From Rhizobacter sp. OV335 (lineage in GTDB: Bacteria; Pseudomonadota; Gammaproteobacteria; Burkholderiales; Burkholderiaceae_C), in NCBI RefSeq assembly GCF_900142965.1, contig NZ_FRCQ01000007.1:62001-126000 (forward strand): 64,000 bases of DNA, read 5' to 3'. The position numbers and the translations under genes were made by a program. Positions 47,490-56,841 of this stretch are shown here, piece by piece (the stretch's first letter is position 1; every line of letters begins with the position of its first letter). The notes below the pieces were generated by a model. It did not search any database. It was given only the letters and a program-made list of their open reading frames with translations, and was not told the origin of the DNA.

Positions 47490-47507
47490 GCGCCTCCGGC
47501 GCTCAGC
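47485..47507. terminator. perfect hairpin containing both convergent stop codons
   Basis: Ten-base arms 47485-47494 and 47498-47507 are exact reverse complements around a TCC loop. The TGA of the FecR-domain gene (47487-47489) is in the left arm and the TGA of the arylesterase gene (47503-47505) in the right. It has the same architecture as 11925-11950. Likely bidirectional terminator. Confidence 0.7.
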
Positions 47508-48162
47508 CGAGCAGCGGCTTCAGGCCCGCCCAGACGTTGTCCAGCATCGTCGGGTGGGCCTTCGCGATCGGGTGGATGCGGTCGGGCTGGAACATCGCGT
47601 CGGCCTGCGGCGAGTCGGCCACGCCCTTCAGCAGGAAAGGCACGAGGCCGGTGTCTTCGGTCTTCGCGACCTGCGCGAACAGCGCGGCGAAATCGGCGCC
47701 GTACTGCCGGCCGTAGTTCGGCGGCACCTGCATCCCGACCACCAGCACCTTGGCGCCGGCCTGCTTGGCGGCGCGCACCATCGCGAGCAGGTTGTCGCGC
47801 GTCATTGCGAGCGGCAGGCCGCGCAGCGCATCGTTGCCGCCGAGCTCGATCACGACGATGCCCGGCTGATGCTGCTTCAGCAACGCCGGCAGGCGCGAGC
47901 GGCCGCCGGAGGTGGTGTCGCCGCTGATGCTCGCGTTGACGACGCTGGCGGCGATCTTGTCGCGCGCGAGCCGCTCGCCGAGCAACGCGACCCAGCCTTC
48001 GCCGCGCTGCAGGCCGTACTCGGCCGACAGGCTGTCGCCGAGCACCAGCACGCGGCGCGGTGCGGCGGCCTGAACCCCCGGCACCGCGCCGGCTGCGGCA
48101 AGCAAGGTACAGTGAACCAGCAACGCGCGTCGCGTGAGCCGTCTACCTGCAGAAGCATTCAT
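47503..48162 (-). CDS. arylesterase / TesA-like SGNH hydrolase
   Basis: A 219-residue exported SGNH/GDSL hydrolase (multifunctional thioesterase/esterase type). An N-terminal signal peptide (RRALLVHCTLLAAAGAVPGV) is present. Block I LVLGDSLSAEYGL holds the nucleophile Ser, block III ELGGNDALRGLP the oxyanion Asn, and block V DRIHPIAKAHPTMLDNVW the catalytic Asp-His. It is located in the periplasm by inference. Its ATG (48160-48162) overlaps the ATG of the divergent ABC ATPase gene by 2 bases, as close as divergent genes can be. The tesA/ybbA divergent arrangement is also known from E. coli. Confidence 0.92.
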   Translation of the reverse strand: MNASAGRRLTRRALLVHCTLLAAAGAVPGVQAAAPRRVLVLGDSLSAEYGLQRGEGWVALLGERLARDKIAASVVNASISGDTTSGGRSRLPALLKQHQPGIVVIELGGNDALRGLPLAMTRDNLLAMVRAAKQAGAKVLVVGMQVPPNYGRQYGADFAALFAQVAKTEDTGLVPFLLKGVADSPQADAMFQPDRIHPIAKAHPTMLDNVWAGLKPLLG

Positions 48163-48844
48163 GTCCGAATCCATCATTTCCGTCGAGCGTGTCACCAAGC
48201 AGGTGCAGGACTCGACCGGTGTGCTGACCATTCTCCACGAGATCGAGTTCGCGCTCGCCGCGCGCCAATCGGCCGCCATCGTCGGTGCCTCGGGCTCGGG
48301 CAAGAGCACCTTGCTGTCGATCATCGCGGGCTTGGACACGCCGAGCACCGGAACGGTTCGCCTGGCCGGCCACGATCTTTTCGCGCTCGGCGAGGATGCG
48401 CGCGCCGCGGTGCGGGCCGCGCAACTCGGCTTCGTGTTCCAGAGCTTCCAGCTGCTCGGCAACCTGAACGCGCTCGAGAACGTGATGCTGCCGCTCGAGC
48501 TGCAGGGCCGCAACGATGCGCGGGCGCTGGCCACCGAGATGTTGCGCCGCGTGGGCCTGGGCGAGCGCTTGTCGCACTACCCGAAGGTGTTGTCGGGCGG
48601 CGAGCAGCAGCGTGTTGCGCTGGCACGCGCCTTCGTCGTGAAGCCGGCGGTGCTGCTGGCCGACGAGCCCACCGGCAGCCTCGATTTCGCGACCGGCGAG
48701 AAGGTGATGGAACTGATGTTCGAACTGAACCGCGAATCGGGCACGACCCTGGTACTGGTCACGCACGACCGCGGCATCGCGGCGCGCTGCGACCGGCAGT
48801 TGCACATCGAGGCGGGGCGGCTGGTGGTGGCCGAGGCGGTGTGA
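48161..48844 (+). CDS. ABC transporter ATP-binding protein, YbbA/LolD-like
   Basis: A 227-residue ABC ATPase of the LolD/MacB/FtsE group. Walker A is GASGSGKSTLL, signature LSGGEQQRVALARAF, Walker B VLLADEPTGSLD, and switch His in LVLVTHDRG. All are intact, so it should hydrolyse ATP. In E. coli the matching ybbA gene is followed by the permease ybbP; here the next gene is an opposite-strand toxin, so the permease partner is missing or elsewhere. Its start overlaps that of the divergent arylesterase. Promoters for each gene must lie inside the other's coding region. Confidence 0.92.
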   Translation: MSESIISVERVTKQVQDSTGVLTILHEIEFALAARQSAAIVGASGSGKSTLLSIIAGLDTPSTGTVRLAGHDLFALGEDARAAVRAAQLGFVFQSFQLLGNLNALENVMLPLELQGRNDARALATEMLRRVGLGERLSHYPKVLSGGEQQRVALARAFVVKPAVLLADEPTGSLDFATGEKVMELMFELNRESGTTLVLVTHDRGIAARCDRQLHIEAGRLVVAEAV

Positions 48845-48854
48845 GCACGCAGTT

Positions 48855-49823
48855 CTAGAGCGTCGCCAGCAGCCGGGTCGCGACGGCCTGGAACGTCGAC
48901 CAGGTCTCGTCGAAGCCGTACTTGTTCTTGCCATACACCAGCGGCAGAAGATTGCGCTCGTATTCGTCGCGAGTCTGCCTGTCATTCCCAGCGGCTTGCA
49001 GTGCACCTGCCATCACCGCTTTCGGGTCGACGGCGAACGCGGTGTCCTGGTAGCCGAACTCTTCGACGTCGCTCATTGTGAGCGTGACAAAGGCTTCGCA
49101 AGCGGCCTTGACCGCCATCGGGGCCTGAAGAACGATGCAATGCGCGTCGTAGATGTGGCGAACCAGCGTGGTGTCCCACGGTTGAGACATCTGCCCCGCA
49201 CGGTGCTGCGCAAACCGACGCAGGAACGACAGCAGCTTCTCGGCGAGTGTCTCGGCCACTGCCACCACAACAATCGGCGGGGTGTCGACGGTCCGGGCAC
49301 TCAGCCGGTCTGCCAGCGAATCGATCTGTGCGCTGGCGGTTGAAAGGACCGGTCGCCGCACTACCAGTTCGATCTGGAGATGCGGGCGCAACGCTGCGAT
49401 GCCGTCATGGCGCCGCTCGTAGGCCCACTGGCTGTGCAGGTAGCGGTTGTCGTTCAAGGAACGGCGCTTGTCGGCATCTTCGGTGAACCCGAGGGTCGCC
49501 ATGGTTTCGGCGATGCGTCCTCTCACTTCATCGCCAAGGTAGCGTCTCACCTTGTTCTTGGACCACGCGACCGTGCTGTCCGCCAGCGCGACCTTGATGT
49601 CCGCATCCTCGGACATCCGTTCGATGAGACCGTGCGCCTTCGAGAGGCTCGATCCTCCACAAAAGACCAAGGTTGCGTGTTCGAGTTTCAATCCGAAGAT
49701 GGCGTGAAGCGCATCGGTGAGATGCTCATCTTTTTCGAGCAGGGCCGCGGTGACGCCACCCGTGTCGGCCTCCGCAACCAGCGCATCGATCAACTCCAGG
49801 CGCTCTGGAGGCAATGCCCTCAT
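48855..49823 (-). CDS. AbiEii-type nucleotidyltransferase toxin
   Basis: A 322-residue protein of the AbiEii/AbiGii family, the toxin half of type IV toxin-antitoxin and phage-abortive-infection systems. The nucleotidyltransferase core is LVFCGGSSLSKAHGLIERMS followed by EDADIKVAL, giving the GGSxLxK motif and the D-x-D metal pair. The helical C-terminal half has AETLAEKLLSFLRRFAQH, where AEKL is the family's conserved lysine block. Its start overlaps the antitoxin gene stop by 4 bases. The pair sits between housekeeping genes and looks acquired. Confidence 0.88.
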   Translation of the reverse strand: MRALPPERLELIDALVAEADTGGVTAALLEKDEHLTDALHAIFGLKLEHATLVFCGGSSLSKAHGLIERMSEDADIKVALADSTVAWSKNKVRRYLGDEVRGRIAETMATLGFTEDADKRRSLNDNRYLHSQWAYERRHDGIAALRPHLQIELVVRRPVLSTASAQIDSLADRLSARTVDTPPIVVVAVAETLAEKLLSFLRRFAQHRAGQMSQPWDTTLVRHIYDAHCIVLQAPMAVKAACEAFVTLTMSDVEEFGYQDTAFAVDPKAVMAGALQAAGNDRQTRDEYERNLLPLVYGKNKYGFDETWSTFQAVATRLLATL

Positions 49824-50221
49824 GCGTGTTCGTACTGGAGAAACTTGCCGTTGAAACCAATTCTGCGGGTGATGCGGCGTCTTCCGACATTCACCACGAT
49901 GCCCGTCGGCACCTGGGTGCTGCGACCGGTGTTGTAGTCGTGCGTCTGGCGTGATTCCCGAAGCTCGACGCCCAGCTTCTGAAGCGCCTGCGGCCCCAGT
50001 ACTTCGAGTGGGCTGATTGGAATGGGCTTGCCACTGAGCACGCTCGGCTTGGCCTTGGCATACACGCCCACGCCGAGCCGCACCAGGCCGCCTGTGTCGA
50101 CGAGTTCGCGCAAGGCACGCTTCACCGAGGCGTCACTGCCGAAGGACTCGAAGTCCTTGGGGCGAAAGACGGCCCCCTTGCTCCGAGCGACGGAGCGCTT
50201 GATGCGAGAGGTGATGTTCAT
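49820..50221 (-). CDS. AbiEi-type antitoxin (DUF6088)
   Basis: A 133-residue DUF6088 protein, the antitoxin partner of AbiEii. The N-terminal winged helix (MNITSRIKRSVARSKGAVFR, then SVKRALRELVDTGGLVRLG) is expected to bind the operon promoter and repress it; GVYAKAKPSVLSGKPIP follows. The C-terminal part is basic (VNVGRRRITRRIGFNGKFLQ). ATG 50221 is chosen because upstream in-frame residues do not match the family. It overlaps the toxin start by 4 bases, the normal gene order for this type. Confidence 0.86.
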   Translation of the reverse strand: MNITSRIKRSVARSKGAVFRPKDFESFGSDASVKRALRELVDTGGLVRLGVGVYAKAKPSVLSGKPIPISPLEVLGPQALQKLGVELRESRQTHDYNTGRSTQVPTGIVVNVGRRRITRRIGFNGKFLQYEHA

Positions 50222-50342
50222 GGCGACGCAGCAGGTCCGTAACAGGTGGGTAGTGTCGCGCGTAAGCGATTGTCGGGCAACAGAATTTCGTTGCAGCTGA
50301 CGGTCAGTGTCGCCTGAGATCGATGCCAGGATTCCGCTCATG

Positions 50343-50366
50343 AAAAAGGGCGCCCGAAGGCGCCCC
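50343..50366 (-). terminator. intrinsic terminator of the ppiC transcript
   Basis: Read on the minus strand: GGGCGCC, a TTCG tetraloop, GGCGCCC and then TTTTT, starting 21 bases after the ppiC stop. A strong rho-independent terminator that also insulates the AbiE pair from the upstream operon. Confidence 0.9.
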
Positions 50367-50386
50367 GTTCATTCGAACCGGCGATC

Positions 50387-51211
50387 TCAGTTCGCGGTCG
50401 AGAACTTGTAGTCCGTCTTCGCCTTCGCGCGGATCTCGTCGCGGAACTTGGCGAGCTTCTGCTGGCCCAGGCGCTGCAGGATCTGCGGCTTCACTTCTTC
50501 GAGCGGCGGGAACTGCGCATCGCGCGTGTCTTCCAGCTTGATGATGTGGTAGCCGAACTGCGTCTTCACCGGCTCCTGCGTCATCTCGCCCTTCTTCAGC
50601 TTGATCATCGCCTGCGAGAACTCGGGCACGTACGAACCGGGGTTGGCCCAGTCGAGGTCGCCGCCGTTCTCACCCGATCCCGGGTCCTTCGAATTCTTCT
50701 TCGCGAGGTCTTCGAACTTCGCGCCGCCCTTGATCTGCGCGATCAGGGCCTTCGCGTCGTCTTCCTTCTCGACCAGGATGTGGCGAGCGTGGTACTCGGT
50801 GCCGCTGGCCTGTGCCTTGAACTTCTCGTACTCGGCCTGGACGTCGGCATCGACCACCGGGTTCTTCTTCTGGAAGTCGTTGAACAGCTCGCGGATCAGG
50901 ATGCTCTGGCGGGCCAGTTCAAGCTGCTGCTTGTAGTCGGCGCTGCCGGTCAGGCCGCGCTTCTCGGCTTCCTGCATGAACATCTCGCGCAGCACGACCT
51001 CGTCGCGCACCTGCGCCTCGAGCTCGGCGGTGCGCGGCTGGGCGCCTTGCGGGCCGGGCTTGGTGGCTTGCGCCAGCAGCGCTTCGACGCGCGACTTCGG
51101 CACGGGCTTGCCGTTGACGATCGCCACGTTCTGGGCCATCGCCGCCGGCACGAACAGGGCAGCACTGATCACCAGCAGCGAAGCGTGGCGGGCAAGGGTC
51201 GACTTCTTCAT
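50387..51211 (-). CDS. periplasmic peptidyl-prolyl isomerase, parvulin (PpiC/PrsA) type
   Basis: A 274-residue exported foldase. The signal peptide ends SAALFVPAAMAQ. An N-terminal helical chaperone region (about 35-135) precedes a parvulin domain (about 145-240): HARHILVEKEDDAKALIAQI, FEDLAKKNSKDPGSGENGGD, and KTQFGYHIIKLEDTRDA. The C-terminal helix is basic. It probably helps fold outer-membrane or periplasmic proteins. It is the last gene of the yciB-bolA-ppiC stretch and is followed by its own terminator. ATG 51211 fits the signal peptide. Confidence 0.92.
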   Translation of the reverse strand: MKKSTLARHASLLVISAALFVPAAMAQNVAIVNGKPVPKSRVEALLAQATKPGPQGAQPRTAELEAQVRDEVVLREMFMQEAEKRGLTGSADYKQQLELARQSILIRELFNDFQKKNPVVDADVQAEYEKFKAQASGTEYHARHILVEKEDDAKALIAQIKGGAKFEDLAKKNSKDPGSGENGGDLDWANPGSYVPEFSQAMIKLKKGEMTQEPVKTQFGYHIIKLEDTRDAQFPPLEEVKPQILQRLGQQKLAKFRDEIRAKAKTDYKFSTAN

Positions 51212-51333
51212 GGGCTTATGGCCTTTCAACGGGGAATCGCATGGGTGCGAACGGGGGACGAATGGAGAAGATACCGTGCGGGATGGGTGGGTGCTGCCGT
51301 GGGACCCGGGAAGGTCACCGTCACGTCTTTGGA

Positions 51334-51600
51334 TCAGCTTTCACCCGGCGCGCGGGCCTCGATGGCCAGGGCGTGTATGCCGCGCGGAATCAAGGTTCGA
51401 AGGGCATCATATACGAGGCGGTGCCGCTTCAGACGTGACAGATCGTTGAACTGCGCGCTGACCACCTGCACGCTGAAGTGACGGCCTTCGAGGGCCCCAG
51501 CATGGCCGGCATGCAGGTGGCTGTCGTCGGTGATCGCGAGGCTGTCGGGCTGCAGCGCCTCGCGCAGCGCGGCCTCGATCTCGTGCGAGCTGACGGCCAT
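51334..51600 (-). CDS. bolA: BolA family protein
   Basis: An 88-residue BolA-like protein. The core is SHLHAGHAGALEGRHFSVQV followed by LKRHRLVYDALRTLIPRGIH, containing the conserved histidines that coordinate [2Fe-2S] clusters together with monothiol glutaredoxins. It lies 2 bp after yciB, so it is co-transcribed. The probable role is iron-sulfur handling or stress morphology. The exact paralogue (BolA versus IbaG) is not certain. Confidence 0.93.
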   Translation of the reverse strand: MAVSSHEIEAALREALQPDSLAITDDSHLHAGHAGALEGRHFSVQVVSAQFNDLSRLKRHRLVYDALRTLIPRGIHALAIEARAPGES

Positions 51601-51602
51601 GC

Positions 51603-52274
51603 TCAGCCTCGCTCTCCGGACGCTTCCTTGGCCGGCTCGGCCGGCGGCACGGGCTTGTCTTCATCCGGCAGATGCCGGCTCAGATAGAACCCCTGGCCCA
51701 GCACGAAGACCAGCATCAGCCCGGTCGCCCCGAACACCTTGAAGGTGGCCCAGGTCGACTGCGTGAAGCTGTAAGCCACGTAAAGATTCAACAAGCCCAT
51801 CAGCCCGAAGAATGCGACCCATGCGAAATTCAGGCGCTGCCAGACGGCCGCTGGCAGCACCAGTTGCTCGCCCATCAGCTTCTGCGGGATGTTCTTGCCG
51901 AGCACGCTCTGGCTGAACCAGAAGGCCAGGCCCATCACCCAGTACAGCACGCTGGGCTTCCACATGATGAAGGTGGCGTTGTGGAACCAGATCGTCGCGC
52001 CGCCCAGCACCACCACCAGCGCCAGCGTGACCCACAGCATCGTGTGCACCTTGCGGCGCAGCAGCTTCAGCGTCAACACCTGCAGCAAGGTGGCGGCGAT
52101 CACCACCAGCGTGGCCAGCAGCACCGCGGCCTCGTTGGGGCCGACGCTGCCGCCCGACACCAGGAAGCCGAAATGCTCGCTCGCGAAGGCCGCGGCTGCA
52201 TCCTTGTTGGTGTCGGCGAACTTGAAGGTGCCGAAGAACAGCAGCAGCGGAAGGAAATCGAGCATCAGGGTCAT
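51603..52274 (-). CDS. yciB: inner-membrane septation protein YciB (IspZ)
   Basis: A 223-residue integral membrane protein with five to six hydrophobic segments, starting MTLMLDFLPLLLFFGTFKFA, the family's conserved beginning. KPSVLYWVMGLAFWFSQSVL and FAWVAFFGLMGLLNLYVAYS are the other family landmarks. In E. coli it affects cell-envelope synthesis and division. It is somewhat long because of a Pro/Glu-rich tail of about 25 residues (DEDKPVPPAEPAKEASGERG). It lies between msrB (34-bp gap) and bolA (2-bp gap). Confidence 0.93.
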   Translation of the reverse strand: MTLMLDFLPLLLFFGTFKFADTNKDAAAAFASEHFGFLVSGGSVGPNEAAVLLATLVVIAATLLQVLTLKLLRRKVHTMLWVTLALVVVLGGATIWFHNATFIMWKPSVLYWVMGLAFWFSQSVLGKNIPQKLMGEQLVLPAAVWQRLNFAWVAFFGLMGLLNLYVAYSFTQSTWATFKVFGATGLMLVFVLGQGFYLSRHLPDEDKPVPPAEPAKEASGERG

Positions 52275-52308
52275 CAGGTGGGCGCAGTCGGCAAGGACGA
52301 GGGCGAAG

Positions 52309-52742
52309 TCAAGGCTTGGGGGCGAAGTCTATCGCCGCCGAGTTGATGCAGAAGCGCTCGCCGGTCGGCTCCGGGCCGTCCTCGAAGACGTGGCCCAGGT
52401 GCGAGCCGCAGTTGTTGCAGCGCACCTCGACGCGCACCATGCCGTGGCTGCGGTCGACCACGCGCTCGACGACCTCGCTGTTGATCGGCTCCGAGTAGCT
52501 CGGCCAGCCGCAGCCGGCGTCGAACTTGGTGTCGGATGCGAACAGCGGCGTGCCGCATCCGACGCAGTCGTAGCGCCCGGCCTTGAAGTGGTCCCAGTAC
52601 TTGCCGGTGAAGGCGCGCTCGGTGGCGGCGTGGCGCGCCACCTCGTACTGCATCGGGCTCAGCTGGGCGCGCCATTCGGCATCGGTCTTGCTGACCGTGT
52701 AGGGCGTGCCGTCGGCTTGGTGGTGGTCGTGGTCGGTCGAAC

Positions 52743-52746
<4 letters not shown>
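52309..52746 (-). CDS. msrB: peptide methionine-R-sulfoxide reductase
   Basis: Repairs oxidised methionine (R-form) in proteins. It has 145 residues. It has the two structural zinc pairs ([10 protein letters not shown] and [12 protein letters not shown]) and the active-site block [13 protein letters not shown] with the catalytic Cys. ATG 52746 overlaps the selO stop by 4 bases, coupling it to another redox-stress gene. Cytoplasmic. Confidence 0.96.
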
Positions 52747-54239
<1,493 letters not shown>

Positions 54240-54290
54240 AGGGCCGAAAGTGTAACGAGCGGGGCGAGCCGACCCGACGGGGTGGGTAAG

Positions 54291-54450
54291 CGGTGGAACG
54301 GGGCGACCATCCACCCGTACAGCGACCTGCTGCTGCACGACATGGGGCCGGAGCTGGCCGACAGCGACCCGCAGGGCGTCGCGACGGCGCAGGAGTGGCG
54401 CACAGCACCGCTGTGGGGTGTGGGCCTGGCGGCGTGCGAACACCGCCCGT
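54291..54450 (+). pseudogene. remnant of a di-heme oxidoreductase (DUF1111)
   Basis: A reading frame without its own start encodes [17 protein letters not shown] and [13 protein letters not shown], blocks characteristic of the C-terminal part of DUF1111 di-heme oxidoreductases. Neither the upstream part (haem-binding CxxCH) nor the following C-terminal helix with haem ligands is present. After GVGLA the frame runs into sequence antisense to the antitoxin gene. Its 5' side meets the selO promoter. I read it as a fragment left by deletion or by insertion of the neighbouring gene. Family identification is from memory of the motif. Confidence 0.65.
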
Positions 54451-54456
54451 TCTTTT

Positions 54457-54756
54457 TCAAGCCGGCTGGGCCGTTAATCGCACACCCAGCGCGCGCGTCA
54501 CCTTCAGGATGGTGTCGAAGCGCGGCTTCGCACCGGGGGACAGGGCCTTGTACAGGCTCTCCCGCCCGAGGCCCGTGTCCTTGGCGACCTGCGCCATGCC
54601 GCGGGCACGTGCCACATCGGCGAGGGCCAGCAGCAGCAGGTCGGTATCGTCGGCCTCCAGGATGGCCGTCAGGTAGTCGGCCACGGCTGCATCGTCGGTG
54701 AGATACCGGGCCGCGTCGAAGGGAACCAGCTTGCCGGGTTTCCTGATGGTGCTCAT
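54457..54756 (-). CDS. orphan HigA-like addiction-module antidote protein
   Basis: A 99-residue Xre/HigA-type DNA-binding antitoxin (COG3636-like). The N-terminus [20 protein letters not shown] is the typical toxin-binding part; the HTH is [20 protein letters not shown] followed by [18 protein letters not shown]. The usual RelE/HigB toxin gene, expected just upstream, is absent: that side holds a REP-like repeat. An in-frame extension to 54840 is repeat-encoded and is not taken as the start. The 3' end abuts the di-heme oxidoreductase remnant. Confidence 0.85.
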   Translation of the reverse strand: MSTIRKPGKLVPFDAARYLTDDAAVADYLTAILEADDTDLLLLALADVARARGMAQVAKDTGLGRESLYKALSPGAKPRFDTILKVTRALGVRLTAQPA

Positions 54757-54777
54757 GGGTAGGTGATCGGTTGACGG

Positions 54778-54825
54778 GCCTTCGACAGGCTCAGTCCGAC
54801 CCTTCGACAAGCTCAGGGCGAACGG
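54778..54825. repeat. REP-like extragenic repeat, composite of two units
   Basis: Two head-to-tail copies of a TTCGACAAGCTCAG-type unit: the first (54778-54800, with AGGCTCAGTCCGAC) and the second (54800-54825, ending CAGGGCGAACGG). The 26-base second unit is identical to the units at 61944-61969 (inverted) and 62049-62074. It lies directly upstream of the orphan antitoxin gene. The remaining gap to 55043 shows no gene. Confidence 0.85.
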
Positions 54826-55043
54826 GGTTTCGTCTCGCACGCCGTTTGATGGCTCGTACCGTGAGCGGCGAGTCGGAGCACCAATGTATCCAAGCGGATA
54901 CTGCCGGTCAATGAAGTCAGCGACCTGGTTCGTCGTCCCCTACGGGTAAACAGCCAGCCGCCCCGGAGCGTGGCTTTCCTATCATTTCCCGCACCGAAAA
55001 ACGTTTTGTGCGCTGACGCGCACGTATCACGCGGGAGAAGTCC

Positions 55044-56705
55044 ATGTCACGCCTGACGGGCCAGATGATGCAGATGCCCTTGCTGATCTCCTCGCTGGCT
55101 GTGCACGCCGCGCGGCATGCGGCAGACACCGAGATCGTCTCGAAGCGCTGCGAGGGCGACATCCACCGCACCACCTGGCAGGCCCTGGAGTTGCGCTCGC
55201 GCAAGCTGGCCCAGGCGCTCGCGCGGCTGGGTTGCGAACCCGGCGACCGGGTCGCGACGCTGGCCTGGAACGGCTACCGCCACCTGGAGATCTACTACGG
55301 CAGCTCCGGCTCCGGGCTGGTGTGCCACACCATCAACCCGCGGCTGTTCCCCGAGCAGATCGCGTGGATCGCCAACGACGCGCAGGACAAGGTGCTGTGC
55401 TTCGACCTGAACTTCCTGCCGCTGGTCGAGAAGCTCGCGCCGCAGTTGTCGCAGGTGAAGCACTTCGTGCTGATGACAGACCGCGCGCACATGCCACCTT
55501 CGAGCAGCATCCCGCGCCTGGCCTGCTACGACGAGCTGGTCGAGGCCGAGGACGGCGCCTACGCGTGGCCGCAGTTCGACGAGAACACCGCATCGAGCAT
55601 CTGCTACACCTCCGGCACCACCGGCCACCCGAAGGGCGCCGTGTACAGCCACCGCTCGACGCTGCTGCATGCCTTCGCGGCGGCGCTGCCCGACTCGATG
55701 GGTTGCTCGGCGGCCGACGCGATCCTGCCGGTGGTGCCGATGTTCCACGTCAACGCCTGGGGCCTGCCGTATGCCGGCGCGCTGGTCGGCGCCAAGCTGG
55801 TGCTGCCGGGGCCGCACCTCGATGGCAAGTCGCTGTACGAGCTGTTCGAGACGGAGCAGGTCACCTTCAGCGCCGGCGTGCCGACGGTGTGGCTCGGGCT
55901 GCTGAACTACGTCAAGCAGAACGGCCTGAAGTTCAGCAGCTTCCGCCGCACGGTGATCGGCGGCTCGGCCTGTCCGCCGTCGATGATGCGGGCGCTGGAA
56001 GAGGAGCACGGCGTCGAGGTGATCCACGCCTGGGGCATGACCGAGATGTCGCCGCTGGGCACGCTGTCGAAGCTGAAGGCGAAGCATGTCGGGCTCGAGG
56101 ATGCAGCCCGCCGCCAGTTGCTCGAGACGCAGGGCCGCGTGGTCTACGGCGTCGACATGCTGATCGTCGGCAACGACGGCCGCCCGCTGCCCTGGGACGG
56201 CCACACCTCCGGCGACCTGCTGGTGCGCGGGCCGTGGGTGATCGAGAACTACTTCGGGCAGAAGACCGGTGACCCCAGAGAATCGCCGCTGGTCGAGATC
56301 GACGGCCAAAGCTGGTTCCCGACCGGCGATGTCGCGACGATCAACCCTGATGGCTTCATGCAGATCACCGACCGCAGCAAGGACGTGATCAAGTCCGGCG
56401 GCGAATGGATCAGCTCGATCGAGCTGGAGAACGTCGCGATGGGCCACCCTGGCGTGCACGAGGCGGCGGTGATCGCCTGCGCGCACCCGAAGTGGGATGA
56501 GCGGCCGCTGCTGGTGGTGGTGCGCAAGCCGGGCGTCGTGCTCGACGCGAAGGAGATGCTCGGCTGGTTCGAGGGCCGCATCGCGAAATGGCAGATCCCG
56601 GACGACGTCGCCTTCGTCGACGAGATCCCGCACACCGCGACCGGCAAGATGCTGAAACTGAAGCTGCGGGAGAAATTCAAGGACCACAAGCTCCCGACGG
56701 CCTGA
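55044..56705 (+). CDS. acyl-CoA ligase (AMP-binding, DmdB/medium-long chain type)
   Basis: A 553-residue adenylate-forming enzyme activating a carboxylic acid to its CoA thioester. The P-loop is [20 protein letters not shown], the A5 motif [15 protein letters not shown]7/A8 [20 protein letters not shown] and [19 protein letters not shown], and the catalytic lysine in [16 protein letters not shown]. The closest family is fatty-acyl or 3-methylmercaptopropionyl-CoA ligases; substrate choice is not determinable here. GGGAGAAG lies upstream of ATG 55044. It is followed by an ABC transporter operon, so it may activate an imported acid. Confidence 0.88.
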   Translation: MSRLTGQMMQMPLLISSLAVHAARHAADTEIVSKRCEGDIHRTTWQALELRSRKLAQALARLGCEPGDRVATLAWNGYRHLEIYYGSSGSGLVCHTINPRLFPEQIAWIANDAQDKVLCFDLNFLPLVEKLAPQLSQVKHFVLMTDRAHMPPSSSIPRLACYDELVEAEDGAYAWPQFDENTASSICYTSGTTGHPKGAVYSHRSTLLHAFAAALPDSMGCSAADAILPVVPMFHVNAWGLPYAGALVGAKLVLPGPHLDGKSLYELFETEQVTFSAGVPTVWLGLLNYVKQNGLKFSSFRRTVIGGSACPPSMMRALEEEHGVEVIHAWGMTEMSPLGTLSKLKAKHVGLEDAARRQLLETQGRVVYGVDMLIVGNDGRPLPWDGHTSGDLLVRGPWVIENYFGQKTGDPRESPLVEIDGQSWFPTGDVATINPDGFMQITDRSKDVIKSGGEWISSIELENVAMGHPGVHEAAVIACAHPKWDERPLLVVVRKPGVVLDAKEMLGWFEGRIAKWQIPDDVAFVDEIPHTATGKMLKLKLREKFKDHKLPTA

Positions 56706-56841
56706 CGGCGCACGGTTCGATTCCGCTGTGCGGGCCGCTCCTGTCTCTCCCGTGACAGTGCCTGTCGGGTAGTCCCTCAAACAGTCATCTACCCGCTTCC
56801 ATTACCGTTCGCCGTTGTCGCAATCAACTCGCGAGGTTCCC

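Noticed and set aside
54757-54840. In-frame N-terminal extension of the antitoxin gene
   Set aside because: The extra residues are encoded by the REP-like repeat; the family N-terminus begins at 54756.
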